This document shows, one piece after another, positions 36,638 through 44,657 of a DNA stretch of 64,000 bases. A program made the position numbers and the translations under genes. Origin of the DNA: PSRJ01 sp963825305 (GTDB lineage: Bacteria; Acidobacteriota; Terriglobia; Bryobacterales; Bryobacteraceae); the NCBI GenBank assembly GCA_963825305.1, contig CAWGTA010000007.1, positions 917,656 to 981,655 of the forward strand, given 5' to 3'. The notes beneath the pieces are model-generated. The model was not told where the DNA came from, made no database searches, and worked only from the letters and a program-made list of their open reading frames with translations. The stretch's first letter is position 1. The number at the start of each line of letters is the position of its first letter.

Positions 36638-38311
36638 TTAGACCTTGGCCAAATAGCGGTGAATGAACTGAATTGCGATGGAGCCTTCGCCCACGCTGGA
36701 GGCCACGCGCTTGATGGATCCGTAACGAACGTCACCGACCGCAAAAATTCCCGGGACGCTGGTCTCCAACAAAAATGGATCGCGGTCCAAAACCCATCCG
36801 GGCGGACGCTTACCTTCGCGGAACAGATCTGGGCCGGTACGTATGAATCCGTGGTCGTCGCGGTCCACAAAACCATCGAGCCAATCGGTATTGGGCTCAG
36901 CGCCGATGAACACGAACACGGAACTGGCGGGTACCTTGTCGATGGATCCGGACTGGCTGCAGGAGACCGACAGCGCCTCCACTCTCTCAGAGCCATGGAC
37001 TTCCACCACCTGGGAGCCATATTCCACCCGAATGTTAGGCGTTTGCGCGATATCGTTGATCAGGTATTGCGACATGGTGGCACCCAGGCTGTCACCGCGA
37101 ACCAGCATGATGACGCTCCTGGCATAGCGCGAGAAGTTCATGGCAGCTTGCCCAGCCGAATTCGCGCCGCCGACAATGTACACATCTTCATCTTTGCAGG
37201 AGATGGCTTCGGTAGAGCCGGCTCCATAATAAACGCCCGCGCCTTGGAGCCGTTCCATTCCTGGCACATCCAGCTTGCGCCATTGGACTCCGGTTGCGAT
37301 CACCATGGCGTGGCACGATAACTCGCTGCCATCGCCGAGCGTGATGATGCGGTACGGGCCCTCGCTCCTGACCTTGGTTACTTCTTGCGGTGCCACGATC
37401 TCGGTTCCAAAGCGGCGCGCTTGTGCGACTGCGCGGCGCGTCAGATCGTTCCCGCTCAAGCCCGATGGAAAACCAAGGTAGTTCTCGATTCGCGAACTGA
37501 GGCCGGCTTGACCGCCAGGAGCCTCTCGCTCAACGATTACGGTTTTGAGACCCTCGGAAGCGCCGTACACGGCCGCTGCCAGACCGGCCGGTCCGCCGCC
37601 TACAATCACCAGATCGAAGAAATCGGTTTGCGAACGCGTACGCAGACCCACGCGATCGGCCAGTTCCCCTAAAGAAGGATCAACCAGCGTGACACCGTCC
37701 GCAAGAATCACAATCGGAAATGTTCGTTTATCGCCGACGGATGCCAGAGTCTTTTTGACCTCGTCATCCTTATCCACGCTCTCGATGTCAAGCCACCGGT
37801 AGGGGACCTGGTTTCGCGCCAGGAACTCCCGCACCTCGTAGCAACGGGCGGACCATCGGGTACCCAGCACGCGAATTCCCTCGAACGGCGGCCGATACGA
37901 CGCCGACCATTGATCCAGCAAATCGTCCAACACCGGGTACAGGTTGCGGTCCGGCGGGTCCCAGGGCTTCAACATGTAGTGATCCAGCTTGACCGTGTTG
38001 ATCGCTTCGATGGCCGCCTCGGTGTCGGCGTATGCGGTCAGCAGAACGCGGCGGACGTCGGGAAACTCGCGAATCGCGGCAGTCAGGAATTCGATGCCGT
38101 TCATGCGAGGCATCCGGTAGTCGGCGACGAGAAGCGCTACCGGTTCGGTGCGTTGCGCCAGCCGGCTTAGAATATCGAGCGCACTCGAAGCCGAATCTGC
38201 AGACATGACGCGGTAGCGGTTACTGTACTGTTTCCGGAGATCGCGCTCAACCGCCCGCAGCACATCGGGGTCGTCATCCACCGCCAGTAACACTGGTCTT
38301 GGCATCGGCAT
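36638..38311 (-). CDS. Response regulator fused to glutaredoxin-like and thioredoxin-reductase-like domains
   Basis: The protein has 557 residues. Receiver (1-130): acidic pocket VDDDPDVL and phospho-acceptor D64 in VADYRMPRMNG. Glutaredoxin-like segment (about 145-220): the site reads S-A-R-C, retaining only one cysteine of C-x2-C. FAD/NAD(P)H domain (about 230-557): VIVGGGPAGLAAAVYGASEG, a second Rossmann motif YIVGGANSAGQAAMNF and the GIFAVGDVR segment. Where thioredoxin reductases carry C-A-T-C, this protein has a GAGSTEA stretch, so it cannot be a normal thioredoxin reductase. It heads the five-gene minus-strand operon. Fused RR/TrxR proteins with CRP-like kinases are known in several soil bacteria, but their role is not settled. 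Confidence 0.88.
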   Translation of the reverse strand: MPMPRPVLLAVDDDPDVLRAVERDLRKQYSNRYRVMSADSASSALDILSRLAQRTEPVALLVADYRMPRMNGIEFLTAAIREFPDVRRVLLTAYADTEAAIEAINTVKLDHYMLKPWDPPDRNLYPVLDDLLDQWSASYRPPFEGIRVLGTRWSARCYEVREFLARNQVPYRWLDIESVDKDDEVKKTLASVGDKRTFPIVILADGVTLVDPSLGELADRVGLRTRSQTDFFDLVIVGGGPAGLAAAVYGASEGLKTVIVEREAPGGQAGLSSRIENYLGFPSGLSGNDLTRRAVAQARRFGTEIVAPQEVTKVRSEGPYRIITLGDGSELSCHAMVIATGVQWRKLDVPGMERLQGAGVYYGAGSTEAISCKDEDVYIVGGANSAGQAAMNFSRYARSVIMLVRGDSLGATMSQYLINDIAQTPNIRVEYGSQVVEVHGSERVEALSVSCSQSGSIDKVPASSVFVFIGAEPNTDWLDGFVDRDDHGFIRTGPDLFREGKRPPGWVLDRDPFLLETSVPGIFAVGDVRYGSIKRVASSVGEGSIAIQFIHRYLAKV

Positions 38312-38848
38312 TTGGCTCCGTCAGAGTCGGGCACCTTGTGTGAGGCCCATCACATACTCAGCAGCGACGGCGAGGTCACGCTGATACTTTACAACACAGG
38401 AGAGCCGTCGACAGCATGGCCGATCGACGATTTAAGGAACAGGCAGTAGATCGACGGCAATTCGAGCTATGCGCATTGGATGAGTGAGGATTGCGTAGAG
38501 ATTCAAGACAGCCGTCCATGACACCAGTTCCGGCGGAATGGATTCTCGCAGTGAGCTCCTTGGAGGTTAGACGCCGGCATGAGTGCCGGCGCGGCAGCCT
38601 GAGAGGCTGCGAAAGAGAAGCTACATACGATCCACTTCCGCGGAAGCACTGACCACCGGCCGACGATTCGAGTGACTTGGAGTCATCAACGCGTCGCACA
38701 GTTCCGTCGCGCCAGCCCCCTGCTGGATTTATCGCGACGCATTGGGTGCTGCCAAAGCATTGAAGACAAATCGTATATCTTTGGCATTCCTGCCAAGCAG
38801 CGTTTGGTTCGCAGATTGCCCCTGGTAGCGTCGTAAGGAGAAAAACAA
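38312..38848. promoter_or_regulatory. Divergent intergenic region between signalling and sortase operons
   Basis: These 537 bases hold no gene I can support, although a 175-codon open stretch crosses them on the minus strand. They must carry the promoters of two divergent operons, but no convincing -35/-10 pair stands out. Two hairpins at 38573-38610 resemble half of the four-hairpin element. AAGGAG lies just before the ATG at 38849. Confidence 0.4.
38573..38610. repeat. Half-size copy of the four-hairpin element
   Basis: GCCGGC (38573-38578) pairs with GCCGGC (38585-38590), and GCAGCCT (38594-38600) pairs with AGGCTGC (38604-38610). The stems and TGA/TGAG-type loops match those at 8644 and 11170, but only two of the four hairpins are present. 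Confidence 0.55.
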
Positions 38849-39538
38849 ATGAGCAAGTCACACACGAAAATGATGTTGCTTGTCGGTCTCGGAGCCCTCG
38901 CACTGCTGCCTGGCGCCAAGGCCGATGAGTGGAACCAGAAAACCGTATTTACGTTCAGTGGCCCGGTCGAAATTCCGGGACAGGTGCTGCCGGCCGGCAC
39001 GTACGTTTTTAAGCTGGCCAATTCCCAATCGAGCCGGAATATTGTGCAGGTCTTCAACAAGGGCGAAAACCATTTGGTTGGCACATTCCTCGCGATTCCC
39101 GATTACCGTCTTCGTCCCTCCAGCAAACCCATCATTACGTTCGATGAGCGGCCCGCCGGCTCACCGGAAGCCGTCAAGGCGTGGTTCTATCCTGGCAAGA
39201 ACTATGGCCATGAATTTGTCTATCCCAAGACTAAGGCGCTCGCATTGGCCCAGGCAAACAACACCCCCGTTCCTTCCATGCCGGTCGAACTGGAGCCAAG
39301 CACGACGCAACCTGCCGTCACAGTGGACGGACCCGAGGTAGTAGCCATGAACGCGGCGCCTTTGAAGGCGGCAACACCAACCGGGGAGGAAGTTGAGCTT
39401 GCAGAAGTCTTCGATGCTTCCCCGCTGCCCGCGGCGCTACCCACTACCGCAACGTCGTTACCTCTCTTCGCTCTCATTGGCTTGTTGTCGCTCGGTACCG
39501 CAGTCACCCTGAGGCTGGCTGCGGCAAGAGCCAAGTGA
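38849..39538 (+). CDS. Exported protein with LPxTA-like C-terminal sorting signal
   Basis: The protein has 229 residues, with AAGGAG before the ATG and a signal peptide (MLLVGLGALALLPGAKA). A compact beta domain (residues 27-130) holds TFSGPVEIPGQVLPAGTYVF and YGHEFVYPKTKALALAQ, a pattern common in acidobacterial exported proteins. A proline/threonine linker follows. The C-terminus is tripartite: LPTTA, a hydrophobic stretch (LPLFALIGLLSLG), then a basic tail (RLAAARAK). That is the layout of a sortase substrate, and a class-D-type sortase is encoded two genes downstream. It is the likely substrate of that sortase. Confidence 0.75.
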   Translation: MSKSHTKMMLLVGLGALALLPGAKADEWNQKTVFTFSGPVEIPGQVLPAGTYVFKLANSQSSRNIVQVFNKGENHLVGTFLAIPDYRLRPSSKPIITFDERPAGSPEAVKAWFYPGKNYGHEFVYPKTKALALAQANNTPVPSMPVELEPSTTQPAVTVDGPEVVAMNAAPLKAATPTGEEVELAEVFDASPLPAALPTTATSLPLFALIGLLSLGTAVTLRLAAARAK

Positions 39539-39550
39539 CATGGGTGCGCG

Positions 39551-40576
39551 ATGCCGGCTGCGTCTGATGCGGAGCGGCGTATGGGTAGCCACCCTCCCAA
39601 GAGAGCCCGGAGCTTTTCCAAATTCTGGGCTCTTTCCTTCTTTTGGCCGGCCGGATTTGCACTCTCCGCGCACCCGCAGGCCGCGGCGACGATCGCCGAG
39701 CCGGACACTACGATCTCAGTCGCCGTCCGCCTGGTGGTGCTGCACCTGAGTGTCCGGAACAACAAAGGCGATATTGCTTCGGGGCTTCAGGAGCGGAGTT
39801 TCAGAGTGAACGAAAATGGCCAACCAGAAAACATCCTGGCGTTCCACCCCGAAGACATTCCGGTCGCTGCCGGGCTGGTAGTTGACAACAGCGGCAGCAT
39901 GCTGAAGAAACGATCCGATGTCACTGCGGCGGCAGTGGCATTTGCGCGCGCAAGCAACCCGCGCGATGAAGTATTCATCGTCAACTTCAACGAGAATGCT
40001 ACCTTGGGCCTTCCTGACACAAAGTTATTCTCCGCCTCAGCCGCTGAACTGGAAGGCGCGCTGCTTAAGCCTGCTCCGGCAGGCAGGACGGCGCTGTACG
40101 ACGCAATTAGCGCTGCGCTTGCTCATCTCGAAAAGAGCCGTAGCGAAAGAAAAGTACTCATTGTGATCAGCGACGGAGGGGACAACGCAAGCCAACACAC
40201 CCAGGACCAGGTGCTGCGAGAGATCGGGCGATCCGATGCGGCCATCTATACAATTGGTCTGTTCGATGAGGATGATCCGGAAGGCGATCCTGGTGTGCTG
40301 AGGCGCATCGCTCGTGCCAGTGGAGGAGAAGCCTTCCTGCCAAAGATATCGGCTGAGGCTGTGCAGATCTGCGAGCACATAGCTAAAGACATTCGCACTC
40401 AGTACACCATCTCGTACTCGCCAACGAATCAGAAGTTCGACGGCGAATACCGCAAGATCAAAGTAAGTGTTACTGGAGACAATGGCGCCAGGTTAGTGGC
40501 TCGGACGAGGGCAGGCTACATTGCATCGCCCGATGCCAATCCGACCGGCGCGCCTGTCAAGGAACATCATCGATGA
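39551..40576 (+). CDS. VWA-domain protein (acidobacterial VWFA-related family)
   Basis: The protein has 341 residues. An N-terminal export segment (KFWALSFFWPAGFALSA) is followed by a small beta domain (VVLHLSVRNNKGDIASGLQ) and a von Willebrand factor A domain. All MIDAS metal ligands are present: VDNSGSMLKK, the threonine in AGRTALYDAI and VISDGGDN. The C-terminal strand ends RTRAGYIASP, typical of TIGR03436-like proteins. The stop overlaps the sortase start (ATGA at 40573). The start may be 39551 or the ATG at 39581. It probably mediates adhesion or assembly on the surface, together with the sorted protein. Confidence 0.85.
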   Translation: MPAASDAERRMGSHPPKRARSFSKFWALSFFWPAGFALSAHPQAAATIAEPDTTISVAVRLVVLHLSVRNNKGDIASGLQERSFRVNENGQPENILAFHPEDIPVAAGLVVDNSGSMLKKRSDVTAAAVAFARASNPRDEVFIVNFNENATLGLPDTKLFSASAAELEGALLKPAPAGRTALYDAISAALAHLEKSRSERKVLIVISDGGDNASQHTQDQVLREIGRSDAAIYTIGLFDEDDPEGDPGVLRRIARASGGEAFLPKISAEAVQICEHIAKDIRTQYTISYSPTNQKFDGEYRKIKVSVTGDNGARLVARTRAGYIASPDANPTGAPVKEHHR

Positions 40577-41239
40577 AAACCTTGAGCATCGGCTTTGCGG
40601 CACTGGGCCTTCTACTCCTGGCCTATGGGGCATTCGAGTTGGTAACCGCGCGGGTTTACCAAGCCCGCCAGATGCGCCGTTTTGCCAGCGAACAGCGCGC
40701 CGAGCCGAGCCCCGCGGACACGGCTTTGCCATCGAAATCGCCCGCAATGGCCGGAGAAGCCATACCCAAGCCGTGGATCGCCAGTTGGGATGCTGGCAAT
40801 TCCTCGCTTAAGGGTATCGGCAATGGTAATCGAGGGTGCAGAGGAACCCGAACTGAAGCTGGGTCCTGGACACATACGGGGTACGTCTTTACCTGGGGAC
40901 GGGGGCAATGTGGGAGTGGCTGGCCATAGAGACACGTTCTTTCGCCCGCTGCGGTTCATACGCAGAGATGACACGATCCAGGTGTTCACGCACGAGCGGG
41001 GATATCGATATAGAGTTGTCTCCACAGAGATCGTCGATCCCGACGACACTCAGGTGCTGAACCCGGCCGGGCACGAGACGCTGACTCTGGTCACCTGCTA
41101 TCCATTTAACTTTGTCGGAGCGGCGCCCCGAAGATTCATCGTTCGGGCTGATTGCGCGGACTGCTCGCCACAGAGCCTCCTGAGTCAAGGTGCGAATGCG
41201 AGCAGTACATTCCCGGGCATGCCGCCGAAACGCGAGTAG
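40573..41239 (+). CDS. Class-D-type sortase, one apparent frameshift
   Basis: Sortases cleave LPxT(G/A) signals and join the protein to an amine. The N-terminal anchor helix (LSIGFAALGLLLLAYGAFEL) is in the first frame. From about 40790 the second frame carries the catalytic core: IPRLRVSAMVIEG, GHIRGTSLPG, the histidine in GVAGHRDTFFR, the cysteine in LTLVTCYPFNFVG and the arginine in RRFIVRADC. About 220 residues in all, a usual size. The single shift lies before the core and may be a sequence error. Coupled to the VWA gene by ATGA. The 3' end overlaps the convergent propeller gene by 55 bp. Confidence 0.82.
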
Positions 41240-43056
41240 CCGGAATTGACGAACACCATTCCGTTCGCTACCACCACGCCGGGCCCGTCGATTGAGCCGC
41301 CCTTGGCCTTAGCGCCGTTGACGGTCTGGAATTCACGGCCGGTGTCAAAATCCCAAAGGATCGTTCCGTCTTCGCTGCTATAGCCCCGAATGTGGCCATC
41401 GTTAGAACCTGAGAACACAATGCCCGGAATTGCGGTGACCGCGGCGGATTGAGCCGGGCTGCATCCCGAGGGCGCGCCCTCGGCGCAGACGATCGGCGGC
41501 ACGTACCAGGCTTTGCCGCCGTCCGCGACGCGGAGAGCGGTAAGGCCCCCGCCCTGCTTGGGGTCTAAAATGTTGCGCCGGGTATCGAGCGGGTCGCTAG
41601 GGCGAGTCCTGCCGGAGGATGCAGTGGCCGCATAGACCTGCCGGCCATCGCTGGCCATGCCCCACAGCACGCCAACGCTCGTGGCCACATTGGGGCCAGG
41701 ACTCGCGATGCGCACCCGCCAAACCATCTCGCCCCTCTTTCCGGGGTCTAGCGCATAGACCATACCGGATTTCTGTCCGGCGAGCAGAATGTCGCGGCCT
41801 TCCGGAAGCTGCGTCAAAATCACCGACGAGCCGAAATCATGATCCGGCCCGTCTTCCTCCGGGCAATTCTTCTTGTCGGCACCGCAGGACGAGTTATATG
41901 CGTCTCCGGGCGTCGTCTGCCTGGACCACACCACGCGGCCCGTCGTAATTTCGAGCGCCACGATCGCGTCGCTGAGAGGCGTCGCGGGTGAGGAGTAATT
42001 GTCGCCGGTGGCGATGTACAGGACGCCGCGCTTGGCATCGAGCGTCGGCGACGCCCATACGCCCGCTCCGGAAGGTCCGTATTGGGGCGTGCCCAGCTTG
42101 GTTTGCCCGGTGCGCTTCGGTTCCGGCACCAGGTGCGCTTTCCAGACTTGCAGGCCGTCGCGAATGCGCAGAGCCACGACACTACCGCGGAACGTGCAGC
42201 ACGGATAGGTTGGATCCAGCGACCGGGTCTCTTCCCACGACGCGACCGGAACGAAGACGTTGCCGTTGTATGCCATCGGTGTGCCGGTCAAGCGTGCGGC
42301 GTCGTGCTCTTCGATTTTCTTTTTCCACAGCAGGGCGCCCGTCTCGGCCTCGAGCGAATAGAACCAGCCAGTCTGATCGCCGAATAGCAATGAGTGCCGG
42401 CTCCCATCGGGAACCGAGATAACGGAGGACCGCACGGGCCCGTTGGCCTGGAACGTCCACTGCAGGCAACCAGTGTCGGCGCCGAGCGCATGAACTACAC
42501 CGCCCGCGCTGCCGACGAAAACCTGGCCATCGATCACGGTTGGCTGAGAGAACGCGGTCACATCGCCATCGAACCCGAATGCCCACTTGAGCTTGAGACC
42601 GCGCAGTTGGTCGATGCTCAATCCGGCCGCTTCCGCCGATTGGTAGCGGGCGTTGTTCGAGCCCGGGCTCCAGCCATTCCAGGACGATTTAGGATGATCG
42701 GAAACGATGGCCCGACGATCGGTGCAGTACGCTGAAGGCGGAAACGCAATCGCCGGGGCGCTCGTGCCGATATAGGCCGCGACTGCCTGTCGCTCATCGC
42801 GGCTCATGGGGTAGGCGACGGTCATCATCGCGCCGAAATCGAGGGCCCGTAAGATTCGCTCTGCCGGCATCTGGTTGAGCGTCGTGCGCGGCGGGATGCG
42901 CGGATTGGTCTGCTCATGGCAGCCCGCGCAGCGTTGTTTGTAAACCGCTTCACCGGCGGCCTGGGGCGCCCCGGCTTGTCCCAGCGCGAGCGCTGCTGCG
43001 ATCAACCACATCGCAGCGCCCGCGAAAATGCTAACCCCAAATCCGGAAATGCGCAT
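41185..43056 (-). CDS. PQQ-type beta-propeller dehydrogenase with N-terminal cytochrome c
   Basis: The protein has 623 residues from the ATG at 43056, which starts a signal peptide (the open frame extends to 43113). A heme c domain follows, with C-A-G-C-H at residues 43-47 and a candidate axial methionine in AYPMSRDE. Then comes an eight-bladed PQQ-type propeller with repeated W-x-x-G and A-x-D-x-x-T-G motifs (LEAETGALLWKKKIEEHD; DPGKRGEMVWRVRI). Overall it resembles polyvinyl-alcohol-dehydrogenase-like quinohemoproteins that oxidise alcohols in the periplasm. A second propeller without the heme domain lies at 47161. Substrate unknown. Confidence 0.82.
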   Translation of the reverse strand: MRISGFGVSIFAGAAMWLIAAALALGQAGAPQAAGEAVYKQRCAGCHEQTNPRIPPRTTLNQMPAERILRALDFGAMMTVAYPMSRDERQAVAAYIGTSAPAIAFPPSAYCTDRRAIVSDHPKSSWNGWSPGSNNARYQSAEAAGLSIDQLRGLKLKWAFGFDGDVTAFSQPTVIDGQVFVGSAGGVVHALGADTGCLQWTFQANGPVRSSVISVPDGSRHSLLFGDQTGWFYSLEAETGALLWKKKIEEHDAARLTGTPMAYNGNVFVPVASWEETRSLDPTYPCCTFRGSVVALRIRDGLQVWKAHLVPEPKRTGQTKLGTPQYGPSGAGVWASPTLDAKRGVLYIATGDNYSSPATPLSDAIVALEITTGRVVWSRQTTPGDAYNSSCGADKKNCPEEDGPDHDFGSSVILTQLPEGRDILLAGQKSGMVYALDPGKRGEMVWRVRIASPGPNVATSVGVLWGMASDGRQVYAATASSGRTRPSDPLDTRRNILDPKQGGGLTALRVADGGKAWYVPPIVCAEGAPSGCSPAQSAAVTAIPGIVFSGSNDGHIRGYSSEDGTILWDFDTGREFQTVNGAKAKGGSIDGPGVVVANGMVFVNSGYSRFGGMPGNVLLAFAP

Positions 43057-43118
43057 GGCGGGCAGTCTAACACAGCAGTCGGTCTGTGTTGACTGCCCGC
43101 TTCTCGGCGCCAAGACGA

Positions 43119-44477
43119 TTAGTCGGGCAGCGCGTACCCGGCGGCCGTGCCGTTCGGACCTGAAACCGTGAAGTCCAGTGCCGGAGCCATCGAGTACTGG
43201 TTCAGGTTCGTCCCAGGCGCGACCGTAATGTTTGGTTCGGTTAGAACGAAGTTCACGGTGAATGACTGGCCGGTTGTTGTGGCGTTGGAGTTGCCGCCAC
43301 TTGACGTGCCTGTGCCGGAGCCAGTTGTGGTGCCGGTACCGGAGCCTGTCGTCGTTCCAGGGATACTCGATGTGATGCTCGGACTGGGGGCGTTGCTGAG
43401 CGTCAGTGTTCCCGAGCAGTCCTGATTGACGGTATAGGTCCCGGTGAATTGAAGATTGGACAGCGAAGCGGGCGCCTGCTGGTTAGTAACGACGTGACCG
43501 TTCCCATCGAAAAGCAAGGTGCCGATCAAAGTGAACGGCTGGAGCAATCCGCTACCCGAACTACTTGTACCAGTGCCCGTTCCGGTGCCGGTTGTCGTGC
43601 CGGTCCCGGTGCCGGTGGTCGAGCCGGTCCCAGTGCCGGTGGTCGAGCCGGTTCCAGTGCCAGTGGTCGTGCCGGTCCCAGTGCCGGTGGTCGTGCCGGT
43701 GCTGGTGGTGCCCATTAAGCTAGCAGTCTGCGATGCGGCGCCACTTAGGACGAATCCATAGAGGCCGTTCAAGTTTGATACGGAACATCCATAAGGAAGC
43801 AGAATTCTAGTCAGCTTAATTGCTAGTCCGGAGCCAAATTGCGTGTTGGCCGGTGTTAAATTGCCTCCAGTGGATGTGCCTCCAGTGGTAGTCCCCGTCG
43901 AAGTTCCTGTCGATGTTCCCGTAGAAGTCCCCGTCGAACTTGATCCGGTGGAATTGGTCGATTGGTTCGATGCTGTTGCGATCAGGTCGATTTCGGCGCC
44001 GCCGCCAAGGACCACGCCTACTAAATTTGTCGGAGTGGAATTGGTGCCGAATGCATCCTGCAAGGTTACCGTGATCGTGCAGTTGGGATTGACGTTATAG
44101 GTCCCAACTACCGTGCTTGCTACCGCAGCGGCCGATGGTCCCGCGTCGATGTTTCCTGCCCCATCGAATACCAGCCGGCCCGCCAGATTGAATTGGCTGG
44201 TGCCGGCGATTCCGCCTAAAAGTTGTCCCAACCCGGTGCTGCTGAAGCTCGAGTTGGAAGTGGTGCTTCCTGTCGTCGTGGTTCCCGTTGTGCCCCCTGT
44301 GCCGGTCGTAGTACCTGTGCCCGTTCCCGACGCAGTGGTTGTTCCAAATCCCGATTGATTGGCAACATATCCATATGCGCCATTAAGCGATGAATTCGTC
44401 ACTCGGCATATCTGAGCCGAGGCCAAAGGGCTGAATGCGATGCCGAAGCCGCAGAGGGCGTATAAAACGCTCTTCAT
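43119..44477 (-). CDS. Exported Thr/Gly-rich protein with two homologous domains
   Basis: The protein has about 452 residues; GAGGAG precedes the ATG at 44477, which begins a signal peptide. Two similar domains are visible, each with C-x-V-(x)-N-x-L-N-G-x-Y-G (CRVTNSSLNGAYGYV; CSVSNLNGLYGFV), a LVFDG/LLFDG segment and a GTYNVNPNC / GTYTVNQDC strand. They are broken up by long T-G-S repeats, including an eight-residue unit repeated about five times. The paired cysteines suggest a disulfide per domain. The repeats probably form flexible surface linkers. The family occurs in Acidobacteria; function unknown. Confidence 0.7.
   Translation of the reverse strand: MKSVLYALCGFGIAFSPLASAQICRVTNSSLNGAYGYVANQSGFGTTTASGTGTGTTTGTGGTTGTTTTGSTTSNSSFSSTGLGQLLGGIAGTSQFNLAGRLVFDGAGNIDAGPSAAAVASTVVGTYNVNPNCTITVTLQDAFGTNSTPTNLVGVVLGGGAEIDLIATASNQSTNSTGSSSTGTSTGTSTGTSTGTTTGGTSTGGNLTPANTQFGSGLAIKLTRILLPYGCSVSNLNGLYGFVLSGAASQTASLMGTTSTGTTTGTGTGTTTGTGTGSTTGTGTGSTTGTGTGTTTGTGTGTGTSSSGSGLLQPFTLIGTLLFDGNGHVVTNQQAPASLSNLQFTGTYTVNQDCSGTLTLSNAPSPSITSSIPGTTTGSGTGTTTGSGTGTSSGGNSNATTTGQSFTVNFVLTEPNITVAPGTNLNQYSMAPALDFTVSGPNGTAAGYALPD
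43571..43711. repeat. 24-bp tandem repeat within the Thr/Gly-rich gene
   Basis: About five and a half copies of a 24-bp unit (core GTGCCGGTCCCAGTGCCGG on the plus strand) encode T-T-G-T-G-T-G-(T/S). The period is a multiple of three, so copy-number change keeps the frame. Other T-G-rich stretches of the gene near 43310-43350 and 43870-43950 are shorter and less regular. Confidence 0.8.
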
Positions 44478-44657
44478 GGAGTTTCTCCTCGGCAACGGTT
44501 AGCAAAGGGCGGCCCATCGTAAGATTTGTCGCGGACCTGGCCTTGTGGGGGGTTGCCCCATACGCTAGTTCCGTTTTTCCAACACGAGGACCGTTTAACA
44601 AGTGTTTAACGCCGGCAAAAATCGACGGCAGAAACTGCCACGGAGCGAAATTTTGTT

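Noticed and set aside
38376..38903. A 175-codon minus-strand frame between the two divergent operons
   Set aside because: It crosses the start of the sorted-protein gene and contains hairpin repeat sequence; no recognisable domain.
43571..43711. CRISPR-like regular repeat
   Set aside because: Units are contiguous 24-bp tandem copies inside a coding frame with no spacers and no cas genes nearby.
43449..43761. Plus-strand V/P-rich and G/A/R-rich open frames in the repeat region
   Set aside because: They are reverse readings of the 24-bp repeat of the Thr/Gly-rich gene and have no signal or start context.
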